Of a stretch of DNA of 64,000 nt, positions 7,911 through 16,426 are shown in pieces; position 1 is the stretch's first letter; every line of letters starts with the position of its first letter. This DNA comes from CALBPI01 sp039027435 (GTDB lineage Bacteria; Pseudomonadota; Gammaproteobacteria; Steroidobacterales; Woeseiaceae): the NCBI GenBank assembly GCA_039027435.1, contig JBCCKF010000006.1:1-64000 (forward strand), read 5' to 3'. The notes under the pieces were generated by a model. The model did no database searches, was not told the origin of the DNA, and saw nothing but the letters and a program-made list of their open reading frames with translations. The position numbers and the translations under genes were made by a program.

Positions 7911-8606
7911 ATGAAGACACTGGGTTTGATCGGTGGCATGAGCTGGGAGAGTACGGCGACGTACTATCGAGCGCTCAACGAGGGCGTCCGAGACCGTGTG
8001 GGTGGTCTGCACAGTGCACCACTGCTGATGTGGTCGTTCGACTTCGCCGTGATCGAGGACTGCCAAATGCGCGGCGACTGGGATCAGGCGACGGACTTGA
8101 TGATTGACGCTGCAGCGCGGCTCGCCGGCGCAGGTGCCGACGGTCTTATGATCTGCACGAACACCATGCATCGGATGGCGGACGACATCGAGTCGCGAGT
8201 TGACGTTCCACTGCTTCATATTGCCGATGCCACTGCGGTAGGCATTCAGCAGCACGGCTGTCACTCGCCGTTGCTGCTCGGTACGCGTTTCACGATGGAG
8301 CAGGCTTTCTATAAGGGTCGACTGCAATCACACCACGGCATCGATGTGGTGATTCCCAATGAGGCGGATCGCGCTGTGGTCCATCGCATCATCTACGACG
8401 AGCTCTGTCAGGGGCAGGTGCTTGAGGCCTCTCGTGAGGCGTACAAAGGTGTCATTGATTCGAGCGTTAGCGCAGGTGCCGACGGCGTGATTTTCGGTTG
8501 TACAGAGATTGGACTGTTGCTGTCGCAAGATGATCTGAGTGTGCCGGCATTCGATACCACTGCACTCCACGTGGAGGCTGGCCTTGAGTTCATGATCAAT
8601 GAGTGA
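7911..8606 (+). CDS. Aspartate/glutamate racemase family protein
   Basis: PLP-independent amino-acid racemase using two cysteines. ATG 7911 gives 231 residues starting MKTLGLIGGMSWESTATYY, the usual N-terminus of YgeA-like racemases; the frame is open 14 codons upstream but inside the preceding gene. Catalytic cysteines are C82 in CTNTMH and C197 in FGCTEIGLL, both intact. Substrate could be aspartate, glutamate or a broader set. Its stop overlaps the next gene's start by eight bases, indicating an operon with the DUF2805 gene. Confidence 0.88.
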   Translation: MKTLGLIGGMSWESTATYYRALNEGVRDRVGGLHSAPLLMWSFDFAVIEDCQMRGDWDQATDLMIDAAARLAGAGADGLMICTNTMHRMADDIESRVDVPLLHIADATAVGIQQHGCHSPLLLGTRFTMEQAFYKGRLQSHHGIDVVIPNEADRAVVHRIIYDELCQGQVLEASREAYKGVIDSSVSAGADGVIFGCTEIGLLLSQDDLSVPAFDTTALHVEAGLEFMINE

Positions 8607-8859
8607 TCGTCTGCCAGCGGCCGAAGTGTCTCGGATCGTCGAAATGGCGTGGGAGGACAGGACGCCGTTTGATGCCATTGAAGCCCAGTACGGTTTGAGC
8701 GAGTCAGAGGTAATCAAATTGATGCGCCGCGAGTTGGGCGCACCGGCGTTCAAACGATGGCGTGCACGCGTAAGTGGCAGACAAACCAAGCATGGCAGCT
8801 TGCGACCCAAGGGCGTGTCTCGACATCAATCGCCGATGCACAACAAGGTCAATCGTTAG
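8599..8859 (+). CDS. DUF2805/TIGR03643 family small protein
   Basis: An 86-residue basic protein matching the TIGR03643 (DUF2805) family: residues 8-58 include VSRIVEMAWEDRTPFDAIEA, a helix-turn-helix-like segment YGLSESEVIKLMRREL, and PAFKRWRARVSGR, ending in a basic tail. The fold suggests nucleic-acid binding, but no function is established. It overlaps the racemase gene upstream by eight bases and the convergent hydrolase by four bases at its 3' end. Confidence 0.8.
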   Translation: MSDRLPAAEVSRIVEMAWEDRTPFDAIEAQYGLSESEVIKLMRRELGAPAFKRWRARVSGRQTKHGSLRPKGVSRHQSPMHNKVNR

Positions 8860-9740
8860 TCAGCACCAAGGAACTGTCGGATCTGTTGGTGGATTGCCTC
8901 GGGGTGCTCGAAATGGATCAGTGCACCGCCGTCATATTCGGTGACCTGCCAGTTGGATTGCTCGCGGGTCCAGCTCGCGCCGCGGTAATCGTTAAAGTCA
9001 CCGCGGTTACCGTGCAGCATTAGAACCGGTAACGTCAGCGACTGGTACAGACTGAAGATATCTTTGCTGAAGAGCTTGCCGCTGATAAAGGCGAGCGGTG
9101 CGAATCGTGCGCCCGGCTGCTGCGCGGTTACAGCATCATATTCCGCAAGCCCTTCATCGATCTGGTCCGAGCCCCACGTGCGTCTAAGGAAATAGCGAAT
9201 CGTTGCGGGTTTGGTCAGTAGCCGGAATGCGCTGCGACCCAATCGTCCTGATAGCAACCTACTGACCCAGGCGATTTCGCGTGACGCGCCCCGCGGGCCG
9301 GTCCGTGCGATATCGCGTTTCATGAAGCCGGTAGGACACAGCAGAACCATTTTGCGCAGGCTTTTTGGTGACTCTACCGCAGCGCGTGCCAAGAACTCAC
9401 AGGATAAAGAGAGTGCGATCACGTCCGCTGCGCGAGCGTGTTCAGTTTTGATTTGGTCCAGTAGTGCCTGGATCGCCTCGGTATACAGGGCTATTGAGTA
9501 GTCGCGGTCGCTGCGTTCTGAAAAACCGAAACCGGGTAGATCAATCGCGTACACCGTGCGCTCGCCAACAAATCGGTTAAACAACGGCTTCATTTCATAG
9601 GCGGTCGCCGCAGCGTTAATGCTGTGTATCAACAACAGAGGCGCACCTGTGCCCGCCTTGTAGTAGGCGATTTCACCGGCACTCGTGCCGGTGCGATGCA
9701 ACTCGGCATCGAAAGCCTTGGGTAGTTTGTGACTGGTCAT
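8856..9740 (-). CDS. Alpha/beta hydrolase
   Basis: Alpha/beta-hydrolase fold enzyme, cytosolic, substrate unknown. Residues 33-45 hold the oxyanion strand (PLLLIHSINAAATAYE), 62-77 the DLPGFGFSERSD turn, and the nucleophile elbow is ALSLS with S111; the usual first glycine of G-x-S-x-G is alanine and the second serine. The acid is probably in LHGNRGD, and the histidine in ALIHFEHPEAI near the C-terminus. Length 294 is typical. The altered elbow suggests a divergent esterase or haloalkane-dehalogenase-like branch. Confidence 0.82.
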   Translation of the reverse strand: MTSHKLPKAFDAELHRTGTSAGEIAYYKAGTGAPLLLIHSINAAATAYEMKPLFNRFVGERTVYAIDLPGFGFSERSDRDYSIALYTEAIQALLDQIKTEHARAADVIALSLSCEFLARAAVESPKSLRKMVLLCPTGFMKRDIARTGPRGASREIAWVSRLLSGRLGRSAFRLLTKPATIRYFLRRTWGSDQIDEGLAEYDAVTAQQPGARFAPLAFISGKLFSKDIFSLYQSLTLPVLMLHGNRGDFNDYRGASWTREQSNWQVTEYDGGALIHFEHPEAIHQQIRQFLGAD

Positions 9741-9817
9741 CGCAAAAACTCTATCAAATGCTGCGCCGTGCCGACGCTAACGATACTATCGGAGGCTTCC
9801 GCGAGGGGGGATTCCAG

Positions 9818-10288
9818 ATGTCCAAAAGTGTACATCAATGGCTGGACGCATATGCCGTCAGCCACCAAAACGTCGTCAACAAGCGAATTCACTGGATTTG
9901 CGTTCCGGCGATTGTGGTTAGCCTCATCGGTCTTTTGTGGACCATTCCGGTGCCAGAGCCGATGACGGTGGTAGGCAGCTGGTTCAATTGGGGCACGCTG
10001 TTTCTCGTTGCAGCGTTCGCGTACTACCTCGCGCTATCGCCTCGGTTAGCGCTCGGTATGCTTCCCATAGTGGCCGCCATCGGCTTGTTGGTCAGCTGGA
10101 TGGCAACGCTGTCCGTTTCGTTGCTCGTATTGTCGGTGGCGATTTTCGTGGTTGCCTGGATCGGTCAGTTCATCGGTCACAATATCGAAGGTCAGAAGCC
10201 CTCGTTCTTTGAGGATGTGCAGTTTCTGATGATTGGACCATTGTGGATTCTCGCCGCCGCATACCGGCAGATGGGATTGCGCTACTAG
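9818..10288 (+). CDS. Mpo1-like (DUF962) membrane protein
   Basis: DUF962 family; the yeast member Mpo1 is an iron-dependent dioxygenase for 2-hydroxy fatty acids. ATG 9818, behind a GAGGGGGGA ribosome site, gives 156 residues. Family marks are the N-terminal WLDAYAVSHQNVVNKRIHW-x-CVP, four hydrophobic segments (about residues 28-46, 53-70, 75-92, 95-112), and GQFIGHNIEGQKPSFFED. Histidines in these motifs would bind metal. A bacterial role in fatty-acid alpha-oxidation is inferred from the family. The frame extends upstream to 9758 without good initiation. Confidence 0.82.
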   Translation: MSKSVHQWLDAYAVSHQNVVNKRIHWICVPAIVVSLIGLLWTIPVPEPMTVVGSWFNWGTLFLVAAFAYYLALSPRLALGMLPIVAAIGLLVSWMATLSVSLLVLSVAIFVVAWIGQFIGHNIEGQKPSFFEDVQFLMIGPLWILAAAYRQMGLRY

Positions 10289-10893
10289 TCGGAATCGTCG
10301 GCCTGATTGTTGTAGCTGGCCACTTCGCTGATTTGCAGCTCGAATGGTCCATCCTCACCGTCATAGATCATGATGCCCATCTCTAGGATGCTCGTCCGAT
10401 CGACGTCGGGGCCTTCAAGTTTTCGGCCAAATGCTTGCGGGTAGAACTGATCGAAGGGTAAGTCGACGGTAATCCATTCTCCGGCCTTGGTTGGGAATTC
10501 CGCCCAGTAGCCAACCGGTATGCCGCGCCAGCGGTTGCCATTGGATAGCCGCCAGGTATATCGACGTCCATCGCCAAGAACGCGCAGCCGAATACCGTCT
10601 GCCGCGGAAAGGTCTAACCGTTTGCCGCGCGAGCGAATGGAGCTGAATCCACCGCCGTTGGTGTTTGTAGCCCCCGTGAATCGGAGCGTGCCGTCCTCAA
10701 CCGTGAAGCCGCCGTTGCTGCGACCACCCATTACGTTGTCGTTGACGACGAACCAGTCGAACTGCGTAGATGGGCCCGAAAAAGACTCAAGCACCGTCGC
10801 TGCTGATTGAGACTCAGGTATTTCTGCATCCGACGAGTTCACAGTCATGACCAACAGGGCTAGGGCAGAGAGGCATTTCACTATATCGTTCAT
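10285..10893 (-). CDS. Exported CIA30-domain protein
   Basis: CIA30 (complex I intermediate-associated protein 30) domain, a beta-sandwich, here on an exported protein. ATG 10893 begins a signal peptide (MNDIVKCLSALALLVMTVNS); nine upstream codons exist but are unlikely to be used. The domain follows: FDWFVVNDNVMGGRSNGGF, TLRFTGATNTNGGGFSSIRS, RLRVLGDGRRYTWRLSN, and TVDLPFDQFYPQAFGR. Bacterial stand-alone members have no proven link to complex I. It overlaps the convergent 3' end at 10285-10288 and is divergent from the next gene with only about 30 bases between starts. Confidence 0.82.
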   Translation of the reverse strand: MNDIVKCLSALALLVMTVNSSDAEIPESQSAATVLESFSGPSTQFDWFVVNDNVMGGRSNGGFTVEDGTLRFTGATNTNGGGFSSIRSRGKRLDLSAADGIRLRVLGDGRRYTWRLSNGNRWRGIPVGYWAEFPTKAGEWITVDLPFDQFYPQAFGRKLEGPDVDRTSILEMGIMIYDGEDGPFELQISEVASYNNQADDSD

Positions 10894-10924
10894 GTCCTCG
10901 GATTCGCCAGGACAGGGCAAACGG

Positions 10925-11401
10925 ATGAAAGCGATCGTAGTAATAGCCGCAGCGGCACTGCTTGCAGTCGGTCTGTGGATCTGGTCTTCGGGCAGCCAGG
11001 TGGAGCAAGCACCTGTTGTGACAGATAGTGTTCCCGATAGCGCCTTGGCGGAACCGTCCCCATCGGGAGATGGGCAAAGCGCCTCGCCTGACGTGGATGC
11101 GCGGCAGCGAGTTGCGGATCTCGAGGGCGCGCTCGCTTTGGCTACCGAGCGCCGCGAGGAGGCGGAGCGAGCTTTGGACGCGCTGGAATCGGAAGTTGAA
11201 GAACTCGAGGCCTTTATCGCGGATATCGAAGCGCGTGGTGAGGATCCGGCGGACTACGCTGAAGAGGGTTTGCAGCTGTTTCAGCCCTCGTTTTTCAAAT
11301 ATCAGGACGGCTTGATTGCGCTCGAGGCGGCGCAGGAGCTCGAAGACGCAACAAAGACCGCTTTGGCAGAGGCGAAGAAAGCGCTCGACGGCGGTCAGTA
11401 G
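10925..11401 (+). CDS. Membrane-anchored coiled-coil protein
   Basis: Function not recognised. ATG 10925 (MKAIVVIAAAALLAVGLWIW) starts a single N-terminal hydrophobic anchor or uncleaved signal, followed by a Pro/Ser-rich linker and, from residue about 60, a strongly charged heptad-rich helix (DLEGALALATERREEAERAL, then ESEVEELEAFIADIEAR) likely to be a coiled coil. The upstream extension to 10847 overlaps the divergent CIA30 gene and is rejected. It ends just before a strong terminator hairpin. Confidence 0.6.
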   Translation: MKAIVVIAAAALLAVGLWIWSSGSQVEQAPVVTDSVPDSALAEPSPSGDGQSASPDVDARQRVADLEGALALATERREEAERALDALESEVEELEAFIADIEARGEDPADYAEEGLQLFQPSFFKYQDGLIALEAAQELEDATKTALAEAKKALDGGQ

Positions 11402-11403
11402 GC

Positions 11404-11440
11404 AAAAAAATGCCCCGCAGCCATATAGGCTGCGGGGCAC
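11404..11440. terminator. Strong hairpin terminator between convergent genes
   Basis: A perfect 12-bp stem (11411-11422 with 11428-11439) encloses a five-base loop. Seven A's at 11404-11410 give a U-tract for minus-strand transcripts, so it should terminate the hydrolase gene that ends at 11469; on the + strand the weaker CATTCTTATTT follows, so it may work in both directions. Confidence 0.85.
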
Positions 11441-11468
11441 CATTCTTATTTCTAAGAATCGTTAGCGC

Positions 11469-12941
11469 TTAGCTACCGCCCGCCTGACAGAGACCCGTGC
11501 GCAGGATGTCCGGAGTCGAACCCGTTGATCCTTCCGTATAGGTGCATCCGTAAGTTGGTTCAGCGACCACTTCTGGATCTAGTACGTCATCACCTTCAGG
11601 ACGGACGCCTTCGTCGACCCAGAGTACGAGGTCGTCAAATGTGCGGATAAGCTCTTCCGATGAGAACTCACAGTGTCCGATCGCGCGGGTTGCGCGCTGC
11701 ACCAGAAGATCTTCAAGACCTTTGCGCTTCACTTCCTTTGCGTAAATCTGCTGCATTTTGAACGGCACAAAAAGATCACCCAGCGTATGGACGCTCAATA
11801 CCGGAATGCTGATGCGACCGGTGATCAGCGGAATGCGCTCAAGCTCAGGGCCTCGATTGCGGTTTGCACGACGATCGCGGCTTAGACGAATGATGATCTC
11901 GTTCAAAGCGGCTTCGGCCGAATTAATGCCTCGCTGGCCATCGAGCTCATAGATGCGGCGTTTGTTGTCAAAGATGTTGCCGGAGACCACGCCGTCAACG
12001 GTGCCATCGGCGCCGGCGAAACTAAACAGCAATGGCTGGAATACCGGGAAACCTTCTTCGAACAACGGACGATCCCCGCCGGAGATAACGCGCAGCAGGT
12101 CCTTCAGGCTTTCACCCTGTGCGGTCAGACCTACCGGGAAGTCAGCCCCGTTGTTGCTAAACAGCGTGCCGATGGTCAATGGCAGGGTGGTTAGCGCGTA
12201 GTCTTCTGGCGGTGGGAACTGCGAGACGACCAGTGGGTTCACCTCAGATGCCAGTGCCTCCGCACCGTACGTGTAGTCGCCGAAGTAGTTGAATAGCTCA
12301 GCATCGCCCATGACGCCGCACAGCGGTGCTGCACCGTCGTACTTGATGCCGCCAGACAGCGAATCCAGCACTTTTCTATAGCGTCGACAGAGGCTGTCAC
12401 GTGCATCTTCCGGGCATTCGATGTTCGGGAACATTTCGATGGCAGCGCCCGTGACGTGGCCGCCCATGGAGAATCCGGTGATCAACGTGGTTTCCGGTTC
12501 GCCGACTTCTTCGCTGAAGATGCGCGCCAGGCGATTGGTGCTCTCTACGCCGTCTTTGACGTCATAGCAGTTCTTCGAATAGCTGGAAGCTGCCCAGGCA
12601 TAACCGCGCAGCAGGAAGTACTGACGGAGCGGCGGATTGTCGACTGTCAGCGGCACTAGCGCGCCCGTTGCCTCGTCGGCAACGCAGCCACGGAAACCGT
12701 GTGCGTACATGACGAGATCGCCGTTCCAATTGATCGGTACTTCGTAGCGATAAATGGCGCCTTCGCTGTCGATGTCCTCAACGAGCACGTCGGTGAGGCC
12801 AGGAATCGGATCGAACGATCCGGAATCACCCAGCGGGAAAACACGATCGTCCTGTGGGACGCTGCGCTGATTCGCTTCGGCGTTGGCAGTGAAAGATAGT
12901 AAAGACACTGCCGAAATCAGCAGCATGATGCGTAGCTTCAT
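11469..12941 (-). CDS. Exported alpha/beta hydrolase (lipase/esterase-like)
   Basis: Secreted alpha/beta hydrolase of 490 residues with signal peptide MKLRIMLLISAVSLLSFTAN (cut near AEA). Oxyanion motif HGF at 81-83, nucleophile S158 in GFSMGGH, probable acid in HTLGDLFVPF and histidine in AIGHCEFS. Several cysteines suggest disulfides in the periplasm or outside. Substrate is unknown; the size and cap region resemble large secreted esterases or tannase-like enzymes more than small lipases. Its upstream region (12942-13253) is shared with a divergent regulator and carries a CRP-like box. Confidence 0.82.
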   Translation of the reverse strand: MKLRIMLLISAVSLLSFTANAEANQRSVPQDDRVFPLGDSGSFDPIPGLTDVLVEDIDSEGAIYRYEVPINWNGDLVMYAHGFRGCVADEATGALVPLTVDNPPLRQYFLLRGYAWAASSYSKNCYDVKDGVESTNRLARIFSEEVGEPETTLITGFSMGGHVTGAAIEMFPNIECPEDARDSLCRRYRKVLDSLSGGIKYDGAAPLCGVMGDAELFNYFGDYTYGAEALASEVNPLVVSQFPPPEDYALTTLPLTIGTLFSNNGADFPVGLTAQGESLKDLLRVISGGDRPLFEEGFPVFQPLLFSFAGADGTVDGVVSGNIFDNKRRIYELDGQRGINSAEAALNEIIIRLSRDRRANRNRGPELERIPLITGRISIPVLSVHTLGDLFVPFKMQQIYAKEVKRKGLEDLLVQRATRAIGHCEFSSEELIRTFDDLVLWVDEGVRPEGDDVLDPEVVAEPTYGCTYTEGSTGSTPDILRTGLCQAGGS

Positions 12942-13024
12942 GTGTAAACCCCCCTGCGCGTGTCGCTCAACCCCCCGGTCAGCTTATGGCGCGCTTGCTA
13001 ACTGTTTTCACGCCACACTCATTT

Positions 13025-13040
13025 TGTGACGCAGCGCACA
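13025..13040. promoter_or_regulatory. CRP-like binding site
   Basis: TGTGA-N6-GCACA, one base off the symmetric TGTGA-N6-TCACA consensus. It lies 84 bases upstream of the exported hydrolase start (12941) and about 230 upstream of the regulator at 13254, so it could control either. Prediction by eye only. Confidence 0.4.
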
Positions 13041-13152
13041 TAATGAGCACTTTCTTGCTCGGCGGCAACTCGACAATTCAATCGGTGTTGTTCGGGGCTA
13101 ATTGATTGATATTTATGTCAAATTCAAATTGGTGATTCCAAGGAGAAATTAT

Positions 13153-13233
13153 TTGCTTGCCAGCGGTCTCAGGATCGGTTTCGATACCGTGAAAGGCTGG
13201 ATTCGCGGAACGCTGTCAGCGTTCCGTGCCTGA
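13153..13233 (+). CDS. Possible 26-residue leader peptide
   Basis: TTG at 13153 follows AAGGAG with a seven-base spacer, a better ribosome site than most in this window, and opens 26 codons (starts MLASGLRIGFDTVKGW) ending at TGA 13231. Its 3' half contains the inverted repeat at 13207-13225, and it ends 20 bases before the TTG start of the winged-helix regulator. This arrangement suggests translational coupling or attenuation, but coding is not proven. Confidence 0.35.
   Translation: MLASGLRIGFDTVKGWIRGTLSAFRA
13207..13225 (+). repeat. Perfect 8-bp inverted repeat in regulator leader
   Basis: GGAACGCT, three bases, AGCGTTCC. It lies 28 bases upstream of the TTG start of the winged-helix gene and inside the putative leader ORF. 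It could be an operator or an RNA hairpin controlling access to the ribosome site. Confidence 0.45.
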
Positions 13234-13253
13234 TGTAAGGGAGGCACCAGGGC

Positions 13254-15614
13254 TTGTCAGCAGGGCAAAACAACCAGACTCTGCGAGTGGGGGATTGGTA
13301 TTTCACGCCCTCTCGTAACCGACTATCGAATGGTATCGATGACGTCGATCTCGAACCCATCGCCTCACGGCTACTCGAGGTGTTGGTGTCCGAGCCCGGG
13401 CGCGTGTTTAGCGCAGATGAGCTGGTTGCGGCCGTCTGGTCTGACCGCATCGTCAGCGACAATCCGATCTACAAGGCGATGGCAACCTTGCGCAAGGCGC
13501 TTGGCGATACCAGTGGATCACCGCGTTATGTAGAAACCATCCGCAAGCGCGGCTACAGGCTTATTGCGCGAGTCGAGGCAGTCGCATCGACGCGGGCGCA
13601 GGCAGAGGTGGAGCCTACCGGACCGTTTACCGACGTGCCTGTGGCTGACGGCGAGCAGCGCAGCGCAAAATGGCGCGGCCTCCCGTTGGTGGGCGGGTTA
13701 CTGGCGCTTGTCGCCTTTGCCACATTTTGGGTGTTGCGCGAAGCTCCGGACGGCGCGGGTCTGGTTGAAGCGCCGACCGAAAAGCCCATGCTGGTGGTCT
13801 TGCCTTTTGATTCGGATGCCGCATTTGCAGCGCCCGACTTCCTCGGTTCTGGGATGGCGCAGGCGGTGGCGATGAGCCTCTCTGGCGATTCGGCCTTCGG
13901 CGTTATCGGGGGCACATCGGCAACGCTGATCGCTTCTCGCTTGCAGGATCCAGAAGAGATCGGAGAGTCGCTAAACGCGCGGTTTGTGCTCTCCGGAGTG
14001 ACCAGCCAATATGACGATCGACTGGTCGTTCAGGTTGAGCTCGTGGACCTCGAGGTTGCCGCCCACCGATGGGCGGAAACCTTCGAACAGTCGGTGCGGT
14101 CCGGTTCTTATGTGCAGTGGCGTATATCGGAGTCACTGAAGGCGACGCTGAATTCGTGGTTGGGCCAACCGGGCCAGCGCGCTGAGCCTGATCGCCCCGG
14201 TCGCAACAACCTCGAGGCTTACGAGGCTTTTCTCCGCGGCAGCTATCTCGGCAAACAGGGCGGCGTTGAAGAGAAACTGGAGGCCGAACGGTGGTTGCTG
14301 CATGCACTGGCACTCGATGATGAGTTAATGCCAGCCATCGCAGAGTTGTCGGCGGTGGAGTATACGTTGGTGTTTTATGGCGCACGCACGCCGCCGGAAG
14401 CGCTAGCGACGCTGCGGCCCTGGATCGAACGTAGCATGGAGCTGCAGCCGCGCGCTGCGGCGACGTATGTCACCGTCGGCCGGTCAAAACAGATCCAGGG
14501 CTTGGCGGCAGAGGCTGAGGAGGCTTTCCAGACAGCTCTGGAAATTGAACCGGATGATCCATCAGCGTTGTCCTCGCTGGCCTGGCTGTACGTGACCTCT
14601 AATCGCGGTGATGCCGCAGTGCCACTTTATGCACGAGTACTGAAAATCGATCCGGCCGCACCGATTTTGCATGTAGCCGCGGCGATGAACGCCGAGAACC
14701 TTAGCGACTATAACTGTTCCGCTCAGCTATTCGAGCGCGCGGTCGTCCTGAAGCCAGACATGCCGAATGCACACTACGGACTGGGCCAGTTCAACTGGCG
14801 GGTGCGTGGTGATTTTGAGACGGCTGCAACACAACTGGCGACAGCAATGTCGCTGGATGAGCGTGGTGCAATTACACCCGCCGTTTTGGCTCTTATGGAG
14901 TTGGATCGGGGTAACGTACAAGCGGCACGCGCCTTGTCAGAAACCGCTCGGGAGCGTGCGCCGGACACCTATTGGCCTCGTCGGTCGCGTATGGCACTAG
15001 CGGCCTTCACTGGCGATGAGGAAGTTGCGCTGGCGCTGGCCAGACGACAGAACGGCTACGCGGTTGATCATATGGCGATTCGGTTGCTGCGCGATGCCGC
15101 GCTGGCACGTGGTGTGATGGATGAGGCGCTGTCGGTCTATCCCGCTGTTTTCCTGACCGCGGACGTGAGTACTTTTGCGCCGGGCGACGCTCGCTACCTC
15201 GCCGATATCGCATTTGCATTTCTACAGGACGGTCAGACCGAGCGTGCACACGCACTAGCCCGCCGTGCGCTCGAGTTGATGCCTGCTTTGTCCAGACTGT
15301 CTCGTCGTGGACGGCAGCTATCGGACGTGGTTGCGGCGGAAGTGCTGGGAGATCGGGAACTCGCGCTGCAAAAGCTGCTTGAAGCGGCTGAGGAGGGTTG
15401 GCATGTCCATGCGTGGTGGTATCTGGATCTCGATCCGGCGTTAGCCGATCTGCGCGCAAGTCCTGAATTTGTATCCATCAGGGAACTCATCGATGCCAAC
15501 AAGTCGGGTGCTGGTGATCGCGTATCGATGGTCGGCACCACAAGCGGCCGATGCGAGATCTATGACCTGCAACTGCCGCCCGCGGTCGCGTCGAGAACGG
15601 TTCAGAACCGGTAG
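13254..15614 (+). CDS. CadC-like winged-helix, membrane, TPR regulator
   Basis: Membrane-bound transcription regulator type: residues 10-106 form an OmpR/PhoB-like winged helix (LEPIASRLLEVLVSEPGRVF, YKAMATLRKAL, IRKRGYRLIA), 143-161 a single transmembrane segment, 170-305 a FlgO/adenylate-cyclase-associated domain (LVVLPFDSDAA, FLGSGMAQAVAMSL, ARFVLSG), and about 330-760 TPR-like repeats. The periplasmic part probably senses a ligand or partner. Start is TTG 13254 after GGGAGG; an in-frame TAA at 13236 excludes anything longer. The 3' end overlaps the convergent barrel gene by 13 bases, making that gene a candidate target. Confidence 0.88.
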   Translation: MSAGQNNQTLRVGDWYFTPSRNRLSNGIDDVDLEPIASRLLEVLVSEPGRVFSADELVAAVWSDRIVSDNPIYKAMATLRKALGDTSGSPRYVETIRKRGYRLIARVEAVASTRAQAEVEPTGPFTDVPVADGEQRSAKWRGLPLVGGLLALVAFATFWVLREAPDGAGLVEAPTEKPMLVVLPFDSDAAFAAPDFLGSGMAQAVAMSLSGDSAFGVIGGTSATLIASRLQDPEEIGESLNARFVLSGVTSQYDDRLVVQVELVDLEVAAHRWAETFEQSVRSGSYVQWRISESLKATLNSWLGQPGQRAEPDRPGRNNLEAYEAFLRGSYLGKQGGVEEKLEAERWLLHALALDDELMPAIAELSAVEYTLVFYGARTPPEALATLRPWIERSMELQPRAAATYVTVGRSKQIQGLAAEAEEAFQTALEIEPDDPSALSSLAWLYVTSNRGDAAVPLYARVLKIDPAAPILHVAAAMNAENLSDYNCSAQLFERAVVLKPDMPNAHYGLGQFNWRVRGDFETAATQLATAMSLDERGAITPAVLALMELDRGNVQAARALSETARERAPDTYWPRRSRMALAAFTGDEEVALALARRQNGYAVDHMAIRLLRDAALARGVMDEALSVYPAVFLTADVSTFAPGDARYLADIAFAFLQDGQTERAHALARRALELMPALSRLSRRGRQLSDVVAAEVLGDRELALQKLLEAAEEGWHVHAWWYLDLDPALADLRASPEFVSIRELIDANKSGAGDRVSMVGTTSGRCEIYDLQLPPAVASRTVQNR

Positions 15615-16261
15615 TGAAAGCCGAGGGACAAGACCGGGAGTAACTCCAGATCGTCAAGGTCGTCGACGCCGCTTTCCTCTTCGATATCGAGGTCTGCGCG
15701 TAATGCCGGATCATTCGATAAGGTGCCGCCCGTTGAGTCGATGCCGATACCGGCCTCGCCCTGCGCAAGCACACCCAAGTCGAAGCTGATCGTGGCGCGC
15801 TCTCCGACGCCCCAGTCAAAACCGAGACCCAGGTAGGGCGAGACACTGTCGAAATCCGCTACGGCGGATAGGGTGCCAACCTCTTCGAGCGTGTAAATAT
15901 TGTTGCCGATCTCGTAGTCAGCAAATGGGTCAGCGACGGCGGTCACTTCGTTGTTGTTGATCACAGCGCCGCCAGTAATGCGGAAGCCACCGCCAGCAGG
16001 TCGGAAGTCAGCGAGCAAGGCGATGGAATTCAGTTCGAGATCGCCATCGAATGTGATGTCGTCGATATCGTCATCGAAACTATAGTCAAATTGGTTGATC
16101 CCACCCCGAATGCCCCACTTTTCGGAAATTTTGTAGGTACCCTCAATACCGATTCCTAACGTTCCCGCCTTGAGTCCGATGGACCCTTCGGCTGAGGCAT
16201 TGGTCGAGATGAGTGCTGCCGAGACGAGTAGGGCAGCAGCAATCGCTGTATTTCGCATCAT
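15602..16261 (-). CDS. Outer-membrane beta-barrel protein (OmpW-like)
   Basis: Predicted eight-strand-type outer-membrane barrel. ATG 16261 (or the adjacent ATG 16258), behind AGGGAGCG, starts a signal peptide (MMRNTAIAAALLVSAALIST, cleaved after NASA). The mature protein alternates polar and hydrophobic residues (GSIGLKAGTLGIGIEGTYKI), has long acidic loops rich in Asp, and ends with aromatic FHYRF, the usual C-terminal barrel signal. The upstream extension to 16351 is rejected. Regulation by the neighbouring winged-helix protein is suggested by a tandem repeat about 100 bases upstream. Confidence 0.8.
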   Translation of the reverse strand: MMRNTAIAAALLVSAALISTNASAEGSIGLKAGTLGIGIEGTYKISEKWGIRGGINQFDYSFDDDIDDITFDGDLELNSIALLADFRPAGGGFRITGGAVINNNEVTAVADPFADYEIGNNIYTLEEVGTLSAVADFDSVSPYLGLGFDWGVGERATISFDLGVLAQGEAGIGIDSTGGTLSNDPALRADLDIEEESGVDDLDDLELLPVLSLGFHYRF

Positions 16262-16360
16262 TGTCGTTATCGCTCCCTGTTTATCAATTTTCGGGCCTCG
16301 CAAGATGTGTCTGCGTGTCCTGAGGCGCACCCTCATTGGAGACGAGCGCAACCCTGGACA

Positions 16361-16379
16361 CCTTACGGTTGCCTTACGG
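16361..16379. promoter_or_regulatory. Tandem direct repeat, OmpR/PhoB-type spacing
   Basis: CCTTACGG occurs twice with an 11-base period (16361-16368 and 16372-16379). OmpR-family winged helices bind direct repeats with this spacing, and the site is 100 bases upstream of the barrel gene start, next to a winged-helix regulator gene. Binding is inferred. Confidence 0.35.
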
Positions 16380-16426
16380 ATGGCTGACGATTCCGGAAAC
16401 GGTCAAAGAAATCGCGGAATTGAAGT

